Source of the DNA: an uncultured Eubacteriales bacterium | GTDB taxonomy: Bacteria > Bacillota > Clostridia > Oscillospirales > CAG-272 | Direction: 5' to 3' | DNA length: 11,885 nucleotides | Assembly: GCA_900556615.1 (NCBI GenBank) | Contig: USPP01000017.1 | Location: forward strand, 1-11,885 | In this document: piece by piece, positions 1-7,272 of the stretch | Numbering within the stretch: the stretch's first letter is position 1 | How the letters are laid out: each line of letters starts with the position of its first letter | The notes under the pieces: model-generated | What the model saw: only the letters and a program-made list of their open reading frames with translations | Told to the model about the DNA's origin: nothing | Database searches by the model: none | Translations under genes and position numbers: made by a program

Positions 1-799
1 CCGGTTTTGGTTTAAGACCGCCTTCTATTACAGCCTTCAAATATTTATATTCTGTTTCAAAATCCTCAAAGGACAAATCATCCATAAATACAATATAGCG
101 AAAGCTTCGTTCCTTAAGTTCGGTTATGAGAAGGGGCAGTTCCGTTAGATATTCCTTATTAATCTGAACCATGCGAAGACCGCGGGAATAATATTCATTC
201 AGAAGCGCTTTTACCATAGAGGATTTTCCGCATCCGCTGTTACCGTAAAGAAGGACGTTATTTGCCGGACGGTTGTCCAGGAAGTTAAGAGTATTATGAA
301 CAAGCTCCTGCTTTTGCCGTTCCACACGAAACAGCTTTGAAAGCTCGGATTTATCGGGGTTATCTATTCCTTTAAGTTCGTGTTCCCAGCGGTAGGCGAT
401 ATATTGGGCAACTTCTCCGGATCCGAATGCCGTGTAATGAGAAATGATACGGAGGAGCAGTTCCTCAGCAGTATCTGCGTCAACAATATTTTCAAGTGAT
501 TTCTGGTATTCGCGAAAAGGAAGCTTCCTTTTGACGGAGGGAATATATCCGTCAAAGCGGTGCTCCTCGGAAAGGGAGGAAAACAGTTTCCTTATATCTT
601 CAAGCGCCGCATGGCGAAGACTTTCTCCCGGAACGATTCCTGAAGCGCATAGCTCTGCGAGAACATTCCGGTCGCAAAGCAGTGTCGTGACGACATATTC
701 TTTTAAGATATTTTGAGTAACGGCTTTTCTTTCTGCAAATTCTATAATTTTTTTTTCTGAAAACTCGGTGTTATTTAAATCAATATTGAATACGAACAA
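1..799 (-). CDS. DUF815-family AAA-type ATPase, 3' part missing
   Basis: This is an uncharacterised P-loop ATPase of the DUF815 type, truncated by the left edge of the window so that 266 codons are visible; the family usually runs to about 400 or more residues. I read a TTG start at 799-797 because GGAGG lies 8 bases upstream and the frame stays open to the edge. The N-terminal half is helical. A Walker A motif GNSGCGKSS lies near residues 186-194 and a Walker B-like strand YIVFMDDL near 235-242, followed by FEDFETEYKYLKAVIEGGLKPKP, which I recognise as typical of DUF815 proteins. The cellular role of the family is not known to me. The gene has its own promoter at 861-889 and points away from the accessory block. 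Family assignment is fairly firm, function open. Confidence 0.85.
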   Translation of the reverse strand, partial: MFVFNIDLNNTEFSEKKIIEFAERKAVTQNILKEYVVTTLLCDRNVLAELCASGIVPGESLRHAALEDIRKLFSSLSEEHRFDGYIPSVKRKLPFREYQKSLENIVDADTAEELLLRIISHYTAFGSGEVAQYIAYRWEHELKGIDNPDKSELSKLFRVERQKQELVHNTLNFLDNRPANNVLLYGNSGCGKSSMVKALLNEYYSRGLRMVQINKEYLTELPLLITELKERSFRYIVFMDDLSFEDFETEYKYLKAVIEGGLKPKP

Positions 800-860
800 G
801 GATTTTTCCTCCGGTTAACTGTGATGCTCCGATCTTTTCGAAGGCTGTTTTGCTTTTGTA

Positions 861-889
861 ATAGTAGCACAGGTTGGGCGGCAAGTCAA
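861..889 (-). promoter_or_regulatory. Sigma-A-type promoter of the DUF815 gene
   Basis: On the minus strand TTGACT (889-884) and TACTAT (866-861) are separated by exactly 17 bases. Transcription would start near 854, leaving a leader of about 55 bases before the TTG start at 799. Predicted from sequence only. Confidence 0.7.
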
Positions 890-969
890 GGGGTTTTGAA
901 AAAACTCATGCTGTTTTCCCTCAATGTAATACTTTTTCGACACTATTATAACATAATATTTTACAAAAG

Positions 970-1011
970 AAAAGCCGACACCTTTGATTTACTCGAAAAT
1001 GTCGACTTTTT
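970..1011 (-). terminator. Terminator-like hairpin, left copy of a related pair
   Basis: AAAAGCCGACA (970-980) pairs with TGTCGACTTTT (1000-1010), an 11-bp stem with one G-T wobble on the minus strand and a 19-base loop. It lies downstream of the decayed minus-strand gene at 1074-1532 and upstream of the DUF815 promoter, so it could insulate the two. The minus strand shares AAAAAG-NN-GACATTTTCGA and TGTCG-N-CTTTTC with the hairpin at 7227-7266, so the two are related rather than coincidental. Between this hairpin and 1074 I see nothing else. Confidence 0.55.
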
Positions 1012-1073
1012 ATGCTACGATAACGGTTGAAAAGTTGTCTACACAAGGTAAAAACTAAAAAAGCGTCCGATAG

Positions 1074-1532
1074 TTAATCTACAGGATCGAATGGTATCCA
1101 CTCGATTGGGCGGAGGTCATCATACTGTTCGCGGGTTAGTTTTGTGCTTTGTTTTTTAGTTTATGTATGCGCCTGCTTCAGCCGCCTTGCGAAGCCTTTC
1201 TGCCTTTTTTGCCGCAGCTTATTCGTCACGCGTTTTTTCAATCTCAGGTTTTTATCGGCAATGATGCTAAGAATTTCGATCTGTACTGCTATGTCTTCCG
1301 CTGTTTAGGCAATATCGCACAATGATTGTTGCGCAGATGCAAGCATATGCGCAGTAGCTGTGCATCCAGCGATATTGCCTTAAATCTGTTTCGAAGGAAT
1401 CTGAAAACACAAGCCTAATTGGTCTTACCGAGAATTTTACGATAATATAATTTTTATCATCAATAAAATAATTTCGTCAATTTCGGTTATGATACCGATT
1501 CCAAAGGTTTTATGCTTAAATTTGATTCCAAC
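1074..1532 (-). pseudogene. Decayed small gene (Tudor/KOW-like N-terminus, Lys-rich C-terminus) interrupted by a repeat
   Basis: Minus-strand remnant just downstream of the nuclease-helicase gene. Reading frames must be stitched: VGIKFKHKTFGIGIITEID from 1532, a frameshift near 1460-1465, then DDKNYIIVKFSVRPIRLVF and SDSFET, then the palindromic repeat at 1305-1383, then AEDIAVQIEILSIIADKN, a second frameshift near 1233-1238, TRDE-stop-AAAKKAERLRKAAEAGAYIN-stop, and finally KLTREQYDDLRPIEWIPFDP ending at a TAA at 1074-1076. The pattern G-x-K/V-x-HK-x-FG-x-G-I followed by I-V-x-F and S/P-D-x-F-E resembles a Tudor-like domain seen at the C-terminus of UvrD/PcrA helicases and in many small clostridial proteins; this assignment is tentative. 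AAGGAG (1544-1539) precedes it, but no start codon remains in the first frame. No function is assigned. Confidence 0.55.
1305..1383. repeat. Palindromic repeat, copy 1 (inside the pseudogene)
   Basis: The ends are TTAGGCAATATCGC (from 1305) and GCGATATTGCCTTAA (to 1383), inverted repeats that differ only by one missing A. The segment after the left end, GCACAATGATTGTTGCGCAG, is almost identical to the one in copy 4 at 11832. The element separates the two halves of the decayed reading frame. CTGTTT occurs on both sides (1301-1306 and 1386-1391), consistent with a target duplication of 4-6 bases, though its TT overlaps the left end. Confidence 0.8.
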
Positions 1533-1547
1533 TAATCACTCCTTAAT

Positions 1548-3665
1548 CTATTCGAGCCCATCTACGCCGACTTCTTTGAGTAAGTAATACACACTGTCAA
1601 GCGTTTCTTCGTTTGGTACAAAGATTACAAATCCATCTCTTCCGCGAGTAAGCAATACGCGATAGCTATTTTTACGATATGTATTTGCATCACTATCTTC
1701 TGGTTCTGTGGTTTTAAATTTCTTCCATTTGTGGCCATCCCACTGCATGTCGCTGTCCCATCCAATAAGAGGCATGTCGATTTCAAGTCCTTGACAGCTA
1801 AATTCTGTTGCGACTGAGGTTAGTGCGCAGCAAGACCTTCTATCATCCGGCTCTGCGTTAAACCACTTGCCAATATAAAACATGCCTACAGAGCCCTGAA
1901 AGGAATTGTCCATGCCATGTCTTCTTAATATGTTACCTTTAGACGAGGCAATCATACCATAGCGTTTTGTAGGTTCGCCATCGTAACGCTGACGCAAATA
2001 ATCCTTTGCTGCGTCAAGGTTTCTTGTAACATACATTGGGAAGCTTGCGGCTTTTACTTTATTGGCTAAACTCTTTGCTTTTTCAATTTCGCCTGAAATC
2101 AATGCATTTACAAAGCTGCTGACATCACCTGCAAGGTGAGTGCGCAGGGATTGCGACAAATTCAGTGCGCTTCTGTTTGGAAGGTTCAGTATTTTTCTGT
2201 CTGCGAACACGTTATCCAATTTTTCAGGACACAGAACGTCCCATGACATAGTGGAGTTTTGAATTGCCGCATTCCATTGTGCGATTCCAGAATTCTCTCC
2301 GTTATGAATTTCCTGCCCCTCTCCGACGAGGACGAGTAAAACACACCAGTCAAGACGTTTTGTGCAAAGTTCAATCATGATGTCCGGCTCGGATTTTGTG
2401 GTGTTGCGCTTTTCGGACATTTGCTTTCTGTCCCAGGCGCGCTGTCCTTCATCAAAAACGATGATGTTATTATTGAAGTCTGGTGCTTCGTTTGTGATGT
2501 ATTGAATGACCACTTTGTGAAGGTCCTTTACAAACACCGAGCTATGCAGTGCATCAGTAAGAACAGAAACGAGAGGACCATTTCCGGAAAGGTATACCGA
2601 ATTTACATTTTCATAATCGTTGCAAATATCATAAACGTATTTAAGGCCAAGGAAGGTTTTTCCTGCTCCGGGCACGCCGGTTACGAATGCTACAACATGC
2701 TTGCGGTTGCTTTTTGCATATTCGCTTATTTCATTCAGACATTCAATGGCCTGCGGAATACATGTACTGTTTATTCTGCGAATATTCGGCAATTCTTCTT
2801 TCTTTACGAACATTTTTGCTGCTTCAACAATTGTAGGCAGCGGCTCATATCTTGAATGAAGCCAAGTATCGATGTCACATGCAGTTGTTCTTCCAGCTAC
2901 GCAGTCAGCAAGTCCCGTGTAAAGCAAATCTCCGGAAACTACTGAGATTGTATCTTCTTTGTAATATTGGTCTTTCATTTCTGTTACGACCAACAGTGCG
3001 AAAATATTCTTGTTTCGTGATTCGTAATGATATTCTTCCATATCGCGCAAATATGCTGCGGTTTGGTCGATATCAGAGCGAAGCACGGAATTCTTTTTCT
3101 TGAATTCCAAAATGATAAGGAATTCATTAGATACCAGCACTACATCAGGTCGTCTGCCGGATTCATAGGGCAATGCGTATTCAAAAACAATATGGAAATT
3201 GGGGTAACCAGCATTAAATCTTGGAAGTGCGTCTTTAAGCACACGGAAACAGTCTCTCCAGACACCTATCTGTATGTTGCCAAGCGGCAGTTTAAACGAC
3301 TGGTTGAATCCATCTTGCATATCAGAAATCCATTGTGCCTCCGACATGGATAAAAAGGTTTCCACCGTAGAGCAAAACGCGTATTGATGTGTATTTGCTC
3401 TCGTCGTTATTTTGCTTGCTTTAGAAACGCTTTTCTCTGCAACCTTTGCTGTTTTTTCTGGTGTTACTGCGGTGTTGGCACTAATCGGAGCGCTATTTTT
3501 TAACGTCCAGATATAATTTTCATCAATTTGAAAAACGTTATTGTGAGAATAAAGAAAACTGTTTATCTCGTGCCTCGTTACGCCAATTTTAGCCGCCATG
3601 GTAGCCGCTTTAAGTCCGTGAGGGTTACTTATCAATAATGCTGTGATTTTATCTTTTAAATCCAT
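1548..3665 (-). CDS. PD-(D/E)XK nuclease - Schlafen group 3 (DUF2075) helicase fusion
   Basis: A 705-residue multidomain protein. I start it at the ATG at 3665 (10 bases after GGAGG) rather than at the upstream in-frame TTG at 3686, which would lie within or before the ribosome site. Residues 1-56 resemble a winged helix. Residues about 165-205 carry PD-(D/E)XK nuclease signatures: RPD at 172-174, E187-F-K189 and Q201. Residues about 320-690 form a DUF2075 / Schlafen-group-3 superfamily 1 helicase: Walker A GVPGAGKT 330-337, Walker B IIVFDEGQ 401-408, GEGQEI 448-453, motif V TSVATEFSCQGLEID 616-630 and motif VI YRVLLTRGRDGFVIFVP 668-684. All motor and nuclease residues look intact. Such fusions are typical of accessory and defence islands; an antiviral role here is inference. 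It has its own promoter at 3717-3745, and a decayed gene followed it closely. Confidence 0.88.
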   Translation of the reverse strand: MDLKDKITALLISNPHGLKAATMAAKIGVTRHEINSFLYSHNNVFQIDENYIWTLKNSAPISANTAVTPEKTAKVAEKSVSKASKITTRANTHQYAFCSTVETFLSMSEAQWISDMQDGFNQSFKLPLGNIQIGVWRDCFRVLKDALPRFNAGYPNFHIVFEYALPYESGRRPDVVLVSNEFLIILEFKKKNSVLRSDIDQTAAYLRDMEEYHYESRNKNIFALLVVTEMKDQYYKEDTISVVSGDLLYTGLADCVAGRTTACDIDTWLHSRYEPLPTIVEAAKMFVKKEELPNIRRINSTCIPQAIECLNEISEYAKSNRKHVVAFVTGVPGAGKTFLGLKYVYDICNDYENVNSVYLSGNGPLVSVLTDALHSSVFVKDLHKVVIQYITNEAPDFNNNIIVFDEGQRAWDRKQMSEKRNTTKSEPDIMIELCTKRLDWCVLLVLVGEGQEIHNGENSGIAQWNAAIQNSTMSWDVLCPEKLDNVFADRKILNLPNRSALNLSQSLRTHLAGDVSSFVNALISGEIEKAKSLANKVKAASFPMYVTRNLDAAKDYLRQRYDGEPTKRYGMIASSKGNILRRHGMDNSFQGSVGMFYIGKWFNAEPDDRRSCCALTSVATEFSCQGLEIDMPLIGWDSDMQWDGHKWKKFKTTEPEDSDANTYRKNSYRVLLTRGRDGFVIFVPNEETLDSVYYLLKEVGVDGLE

Positions 3666-3716
3666 AATATTGCTTCCTCCCGGCAAAATAGATGCGAAAT
3701 CTACTTACAACTATAC

Positions 3717-3745
3717 ATTTTATATCATACTACATTTTTCGTCAA
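3717..3745 (-). promoter_or_regulatory. Promoter of the nuclease-helicase gene
   Basis: On the minus strand TTGACG (3745-3740), 17 bases, TAAAAT (3722-3717). The predicted start lies about 45 bases upstream of the ATG at 3665, with GGAGG in between. This argues that the helicase is transcribed independently of the lipoprotein gene upstream. Confidence 0.65.
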
Positions 3746-3879
3746 AAGTAAAGGAATAAGGCGCACAAAACTGTTACTCTTTTGCGAAATAGCGTTTTTT
3801 TCACTTCGAATTCCGTTGATCTTCCGTTGATCGCTACCTTTTCCGACTTCTTTGCTATGCAAAGAAACCCTAAAATTAG

Positions 3880-4093
3880 CGCGGATTTTGTCGTTTGGAG
3901 TATAAAAAAAGAGCGCCATGGCCACCAATTTGATGGATGCGATGCTCCATTTGTGTGTTTTTTCCTTGAAAATAGTACTTTTGTGTGGTTTTAGTTGGAT
4001 TTTGCCCTGAAAAGGAAGAAAGAACACACTTTGTCTTGGTAGACAAAAGTGCGTTCTTTCGTGCAATAAACGGGTGAAAAAGGTCAAAAATCA
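3880..4093. repeat. Non-coding repeat segment A, upstream of the helicase gene
   Basis: The 546-base gap between the helicase start and the lipoprotein stop contains no credible gene; open frames here have no ribosome site and a composition of runs. It holds a divergent copy of the segment at 6480-6670. Shared parts are a 22-base identity (4041-4062 with 6600-6621), a 12-base identity GGTCAAAAATCA (4082-4093 with 6659-6670), and looser matches TTTAGTTGGATTTTG against TTTAGCCGGCTTTTG. The left boundary is uncertain. What the segment does is not known; it could be a mobile-element remnant or a shared regulatory leader. Confidence 0.5.
4018..4060 (-). terminator. Strong hairpin, possible terminator of the lipoprotein gene
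   Basis: GAAAGAACACACTTTGTCT (4018-4036), a 4-base loop, then the near-perfect complement at 4041-4060, with one G-T pair or mismatch and one extra A. On the minus strand the stem is followed by TTCCTTTTC. It lies about 150 bases beyond the lipoprotein stop codon, so it could end that transcript before the helicase promoter. The right arm is the part shared with the segment at 6600. Confidence 0.5.
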
Positions 4094-4211
4094 AGGTAAA
4101 GGCAAAGAAAAAGTCAACATGGATAGAGAATTTACCACTCCCACTCACTCGTTCAATTTTGCACTACTATCAATTTTAGAGTCGATATATCTGTTTCGGA
4201 GCACACAAATA

Positions 4212-6368
4212 TTATGGACAAGAATACTGTACAAAAACATAACCTTGAAGGACATCATTTCCGTTTTTCACTTCATAGGCAATACGATAAATTCCGTTAG
4301 CGATCTCTGTTTCGTTTCCTGTAAGTGCTGTGTAGGTGTTGCCAGATACAAGCTCTAAGATGCTTGAAGGAGTTCCATATTCAAATACCATTTTGGATAC
4401 GGTATTTTTGAATGCCTCGTAATCCAGGCGCTCTTCTGAGGTCAGCGTTAATGTAAAATCTTGTGCTTGTGCATAGGTTAGTATCAATGCTCCGTTTTGA
4501 TCCTTTGAAGCGGATACAGATCTGTTATCAACAACCAGGGGCATGTTCGTGATTTCGTTGACTACGACGGTTGCGTGTGCCGACGAACGAATGTTATCAG
4601 ATGTGGCAATATAAGCCACAAGCACGTAATTCCCCTCTGAAAGCGTTGGAAGCGTAAATGCCAAATCCGAGGCAGTTACTGTGAAAGTCTTTTCGTCAGC
4701 ATATTTTGTAGAAGCCGTATTCTCTATATCGAGATGAACCAGCTTTCCATTTACATCTGCTAAAGCAAGCATTATCTTGTAAGGCTCATCCTTTACGTAA
4801 AGCGTGGTGTCTTCAATAGTTAGCGACATACTACCTATTGATATGCTCATAGCGTCAACAATAACGTCATTAAAGCTGTTTTGAGTAATTTCTGCAAATT
4901 TGATATTCAATTCCAAAATGTCAGTATCGCTTCCGTCTAATACCTCGACATTCTTTATGGCGTCATATAATGCCACCATATCGCTAAAGCGAGTCTTTTC
5001 TTTTACAATCGCCTGAGCAATACCTTCTTCGGTATCAACTGTAACACCGTTCCATGTGTAATACCGTATGATGCTGTCAAGTTCAACATATGCTCGGTCT
5101 ATACCGTTAAACACACTGTCAATATTGCGGCGACATTGCAAGCCCATCTCATCCAAAAAGATTTTGAGATTTTCAAGACATTCTGCGTCAGTATCTCCGG
5201 GCACATACAGAGAAATGTCACCGATATATACGCCGCTTCCAATATACGTCGTATGAATTGCTTGAACCTCTAATCTGTCGTTTAAAAAACGATCGCCGAA
5301 ACGGAGTGTTTTTCCGTTTTCCAGATATACGGTCGCATTATCTCCGTTCGAAAGGTTTGCATATTCTCCCGAAATATAATCAACTGAATCAGCGGGCGCC
5401 ACCACGCTTTCGATTCCGTCAAATCCTGAAAATTGAATATCCACGCGGTTTCCGTCAAACCAAAGTATATCGGTTTTCCTATCGGCACTCATGACCTTCA
5501 GCATTGAAATGTATTTTTGTGCAGGGTCGTAGAACGCATCGTAGCATATATCGTGCTTCATAACGAAATAGGACACATTGTAATGCGTAGGAAAGACGCC
5601 TACGGTATATGTCTCCCAATAGCCCTTGCCATTATCGGCTACGAAGTAGTCTTCTGCGTGTTCGCCGTCGTCATTGATAAAGGAACGCTCGTATCTCTTG
5701 CCGGGGATATAAGTCATTCGTTCCTCGAACAGCTCGCCGCCTCTGTACATTTCGTATACGTCGTCACCGTCAGCATTTTTGTAACGTCTGCAGATCGTCA
5801 CGGTGTCATAAATAAGATCGCGCTCACACAGTAGCTCGGAATTTTCGTCAACATTCAGATAGTATTGGTAATTGTCAAACGAGATCCACTTATCAACGAC
5901 TCTTACATTCTTTTTTACGTGGTCAATCATGCGGGCACATACATCGGCAGAGTAAACGATGCTCTCCGTGATGCTTTGAAAATAATCATAAGAATTGTTA
6001 TATTCTACAAACTCACTAAATACGACCGTGTCTCCGTTTATTTCGACTTTTCCACCAAGCTCACCCTCCAGTACGGTGGAAAGCTTTTTTACAGTCGAAA
6101 GCTTAGAGATGGTATAAGTGTTTTCGTTGGCATATGAGACTGTCATATTATTTATAGCCGTCGTTGCCAAATTGTTCATAACTTCAACGCCGTTTTCAAA
6201 TATATTTCCATTATTTTTGAGAAGTTGTGAATCCAAACGTTCATTGGCAAGCAGTAGTTTTGCTGCATCTCTTCCATTCATTCCATCAAGTAATCTTTGG
6301 TTACCGCACCCAATTAATGTAGTAGTCAATAAGGTTAGCGTCAAAATAAAAACAATAATCTTTTTCAT
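4212..6368 (-). CDS. Large orphan lipoprotein, beta-rich, function unknown
   Basis: A 718-residue protein with a textbook lipoprotein signal: MKK, a hydrophobic stretch (4-20) and lipobox L-I-G-C with the lipidated cysteine at 21. It should be anchored to the outer face of the cell membrane. The start at 6368 is preferred over a start 60 bases upstream because only it gives the signal peptide at the N-terminus, with AAAAGG about 8 bases ahead. The mature part is acidic and rich in Tyr, Asp, Asn and Val. Residues 50-150 resemble a helical/strand ligand domain, and two segments near 505-605 and 610-718 look like Ig-like beta domains (for example NYVLVAYIATS, HATVVVNE). I do not recognise a family or catalytic motif. 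A promoter lies at 6419-6447. It could be a surface or substrate-binding protein. Confidence 0.85.
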   Translation of the reverse strand: MKKIIVFILTLTLLTTTLIGCGNQRLLDGMNGRDAAKLLLANERLDSQLLKNNGNIFENGVEVMNNLATTAINNMTVSYANENTYTISKLSTVKKLSTVLEGELGGKVEINGDTVVFSEFVEYNNSYDYFQSITESIVYSADVCARMIDHVKKNVRVVDKWISFDNYQYYLNVDENSELLCERDLIYDTVTICRRYKNADGDDVYEMYRGGELFEERMTYIPGKRYERSFINDDGEHAEDYFVADNGKGYWETYTVGVFPTHYNVSYFVMKHDICYDAFYDPAQKYISMLKVMSADRKTDILWFDGNRVDIQFSGFDGIESVVAPADSVDYISGEYANLSNGDNATVYLENGKTLRFGDRFLNDRLEVQAIHTTYIGSGVYIGDISLYVPGDTDAECLENLKIFLDEMGLQCRRNIDSVFNGIDRAYVELDSIIRYYTWNGVTVDTEEGIAQAIVKEKTRFSDMVALYDAIKNVEVLDGSDTDILELNIKFAEITQNSFNDVIVDAMSISIGSMSLTIEDTTLYVKDEPYKIMLALADVNGKLVHLDIENTASTKYADEKTFTVTASDLAFTLPTLSEGNYVLVAYIATSDNIRSSAHATVVVNEITNMPLVVDNRSVSASKDQNGALILTYAQAQDFTLTLTSEERLDYEAFKNTVSKMVFEYGTPSSILELVSGNTYTALTGNETEIANGIYRIAYEVKNGNDVLQGYVFVQYSCP

Positions 6369-6418
6369 AACAAGTACCTTTTTAGAAAAAATATCGATAC
6401 ATAATTTGTACATATATA

Positions 6419-6447
6419 ATTGTATCATATTTTTTTATCAATGTAAA
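6419..6447 (-). promoter_or_regulatory. Promoter of the lipoprotein gene
   Basis: On the minus strand TTTACA (6447-6442), 17 bases, TACAAT (6424-6419). The predicted transcript starts near 6412 and the leader to the ATG at 6368 is about 45 bases. Because of its position, an upstream ATG at 6428 would not be transcribed, which supports the shorter protein. Confidence 0.75.
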
Positions 6448-6479
6448 TCATTGATGGCACATTTTTACATCTTTTTGCA

Positions 6480-6670
6480 TTATTTTTCACTCTTGCGTGA
6501 AAAAATAAGAGGCCAAACCAGCCTTTTTGACCGTTTTGACTCTGGTTTATATGTAATTTTTCTTGATTTAGCCGGCTTTTGCTCAAAAATGCACCTATAA
6601 GACAAAAGTGCGTTCTTTCGTTGTGCTTATTACTCGGAATAGTACAAAAAGAAAAAACGGTCAAAAATCA
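6480..6670. repeat. Non-coding repeat segment B with 14-bp inverted ends, upstream of the lipoprotein gene
   Basis: Second copy of the segment described at 3880-4093. Here a perfect 14-bp inverted repeat, TTTTTGACCGTTTT (6524-6537) against AAAACGGTCAAAAA (6654-6667), encloses 116 bases that include the conserved 22-base block (6600-6621). A further small hairpin pairs AAACCAG (6515-6521) with CTGGTTT (6542-6548). The layout resembles a small non-autonomous transposable element, but no target duplication was recognised. The rest of the gap to 6753 shows no gene. Confidence 0.5.
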
Positions 6671-6753
6671 CAGTTTTTGTGTTTTTAAACTATGATAAGT
6701 TTCTAACCGTTCTTAATCGCTTGAAGTGGCACATCTCGAGAGACAGGAATTTG

Positions 6754-7167
6754 TCATTTGCGATTTGGTTTTCTTTTGATAGCTAATAACTTTATGTAAT
6801 CAGCAAATTCAGATGCGTCTGTTGGCTCAAACATTACCCACTTCCCATCGTGATATGTTTCAGCTTCGTCATATTTTTTGTTAACAGAATCTAAGAGACT
6901 ACTTCTGATTTCCTCAACTTTTGTTCTTTCATCTTTTCCAAAGATAATCATGAAACCTACGCAATTATCTTTTGCGTATAGGCAGCAAAGTGTTTTTCCG
7001 CCCCTACGATACTTATACTCGTAAATCTATTTTTTACCGCCTGTATTCCACAGACGCTCCATTTCGTATTTTTCTTCAATAGCAAGGCATAATTTCCGCC
7101 ATACTTCATACAAAGATTGTCCAATCAAGTCAATCATTTCTGACTGAGAAGGTATACTATCAAGCAT
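6754..7167 (-). pseudogene. DUF3788-family protein with an in-frame amber stop
   Basis: The minus strand reads ATG at 7167 (MLDSIPSQSEMIDLIGQSLY, then EVWRKLCLAIEEKYEMERLW and NTGGKK), hits TAG at 7029-7027, then continues in the same frame as IYEYKYRRGGKTLCCLY and onward through MIIFGKDERTKVEEI to KLLAIKRKPNRK and a stop at 6754. Total length 137 codons, matching DUF3788 proteins, whose hallmarks are the RxGKTLC-LY and IFGKxERxKxEEIR stretches and YHDGKW. The stop falls where the family usually has tryptophan (K-x-GW-x-x-x-Y-x-x-GGKTLC), so a single TGG-to-TAG change explains it. The open frame from 6951 alone would make only the C-terminal half. The function of DUF3788 is unknown to me. Nonsense mutation or sequencing error are the main readings. 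Confidence 0.75.
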
Positions 7168-7226
7168 TTCATTACCACGCAAAAAATATTATTAATAAGT
7201 TATTCTAACATATTTTCACGGAAATG

Positions 7227-7266
7227 AAAAGGCGACATATTCGAAAAATCGAAAATGTCACCTTTT
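7227..7266 (-). terminator. Terminator-like hairpin after tRNA-Arg
   Basis: AAAAGGCGACAT (7227-7238) pairs with ATGTCACCTTTT (7255-7266), 12 bp with one A-C mismatch on the plus strand that becomes a G-T wobble on the minus strand. It begins 6 bases beyond the CCA end of the tRNA, so it is probably its terminator. On the minus strand the stem is followed by CATTTCC. It is related to the hairpin at 970-1011. Confidence 0.65.
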
Positions 7267-7272
7267 TCACTT

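Noticed and set aside
444..1030. Plus-strand frames over and beyond the DUF815 gene
   Set aside because: The first is antisense to a clear ATPase gene with Walker motifs; the second covers its promoter and the hairpin at 970-1011 and has no ribosome site or recognisable protein.
3725..4148. Two overlapping minus-strand open frames (120 and 90 residues) between the lipoprotein and helicase genes
   Set aside because: Neither has a ribosome site, both are translations of A/T runs and of the hairpin at 4018-4060, and the region matches the non-coding segment at 6480-6670. They are treated as chance frames.
6425..6664. 79-residue minus-strand frame containing ERTHFCL, a word also found in the frame at 3725-4087
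   Set aside because: The shared peptide is only the shared 22-base repeat translated in the same frame; the rest does not correspond and the frame covers inverted repeats.
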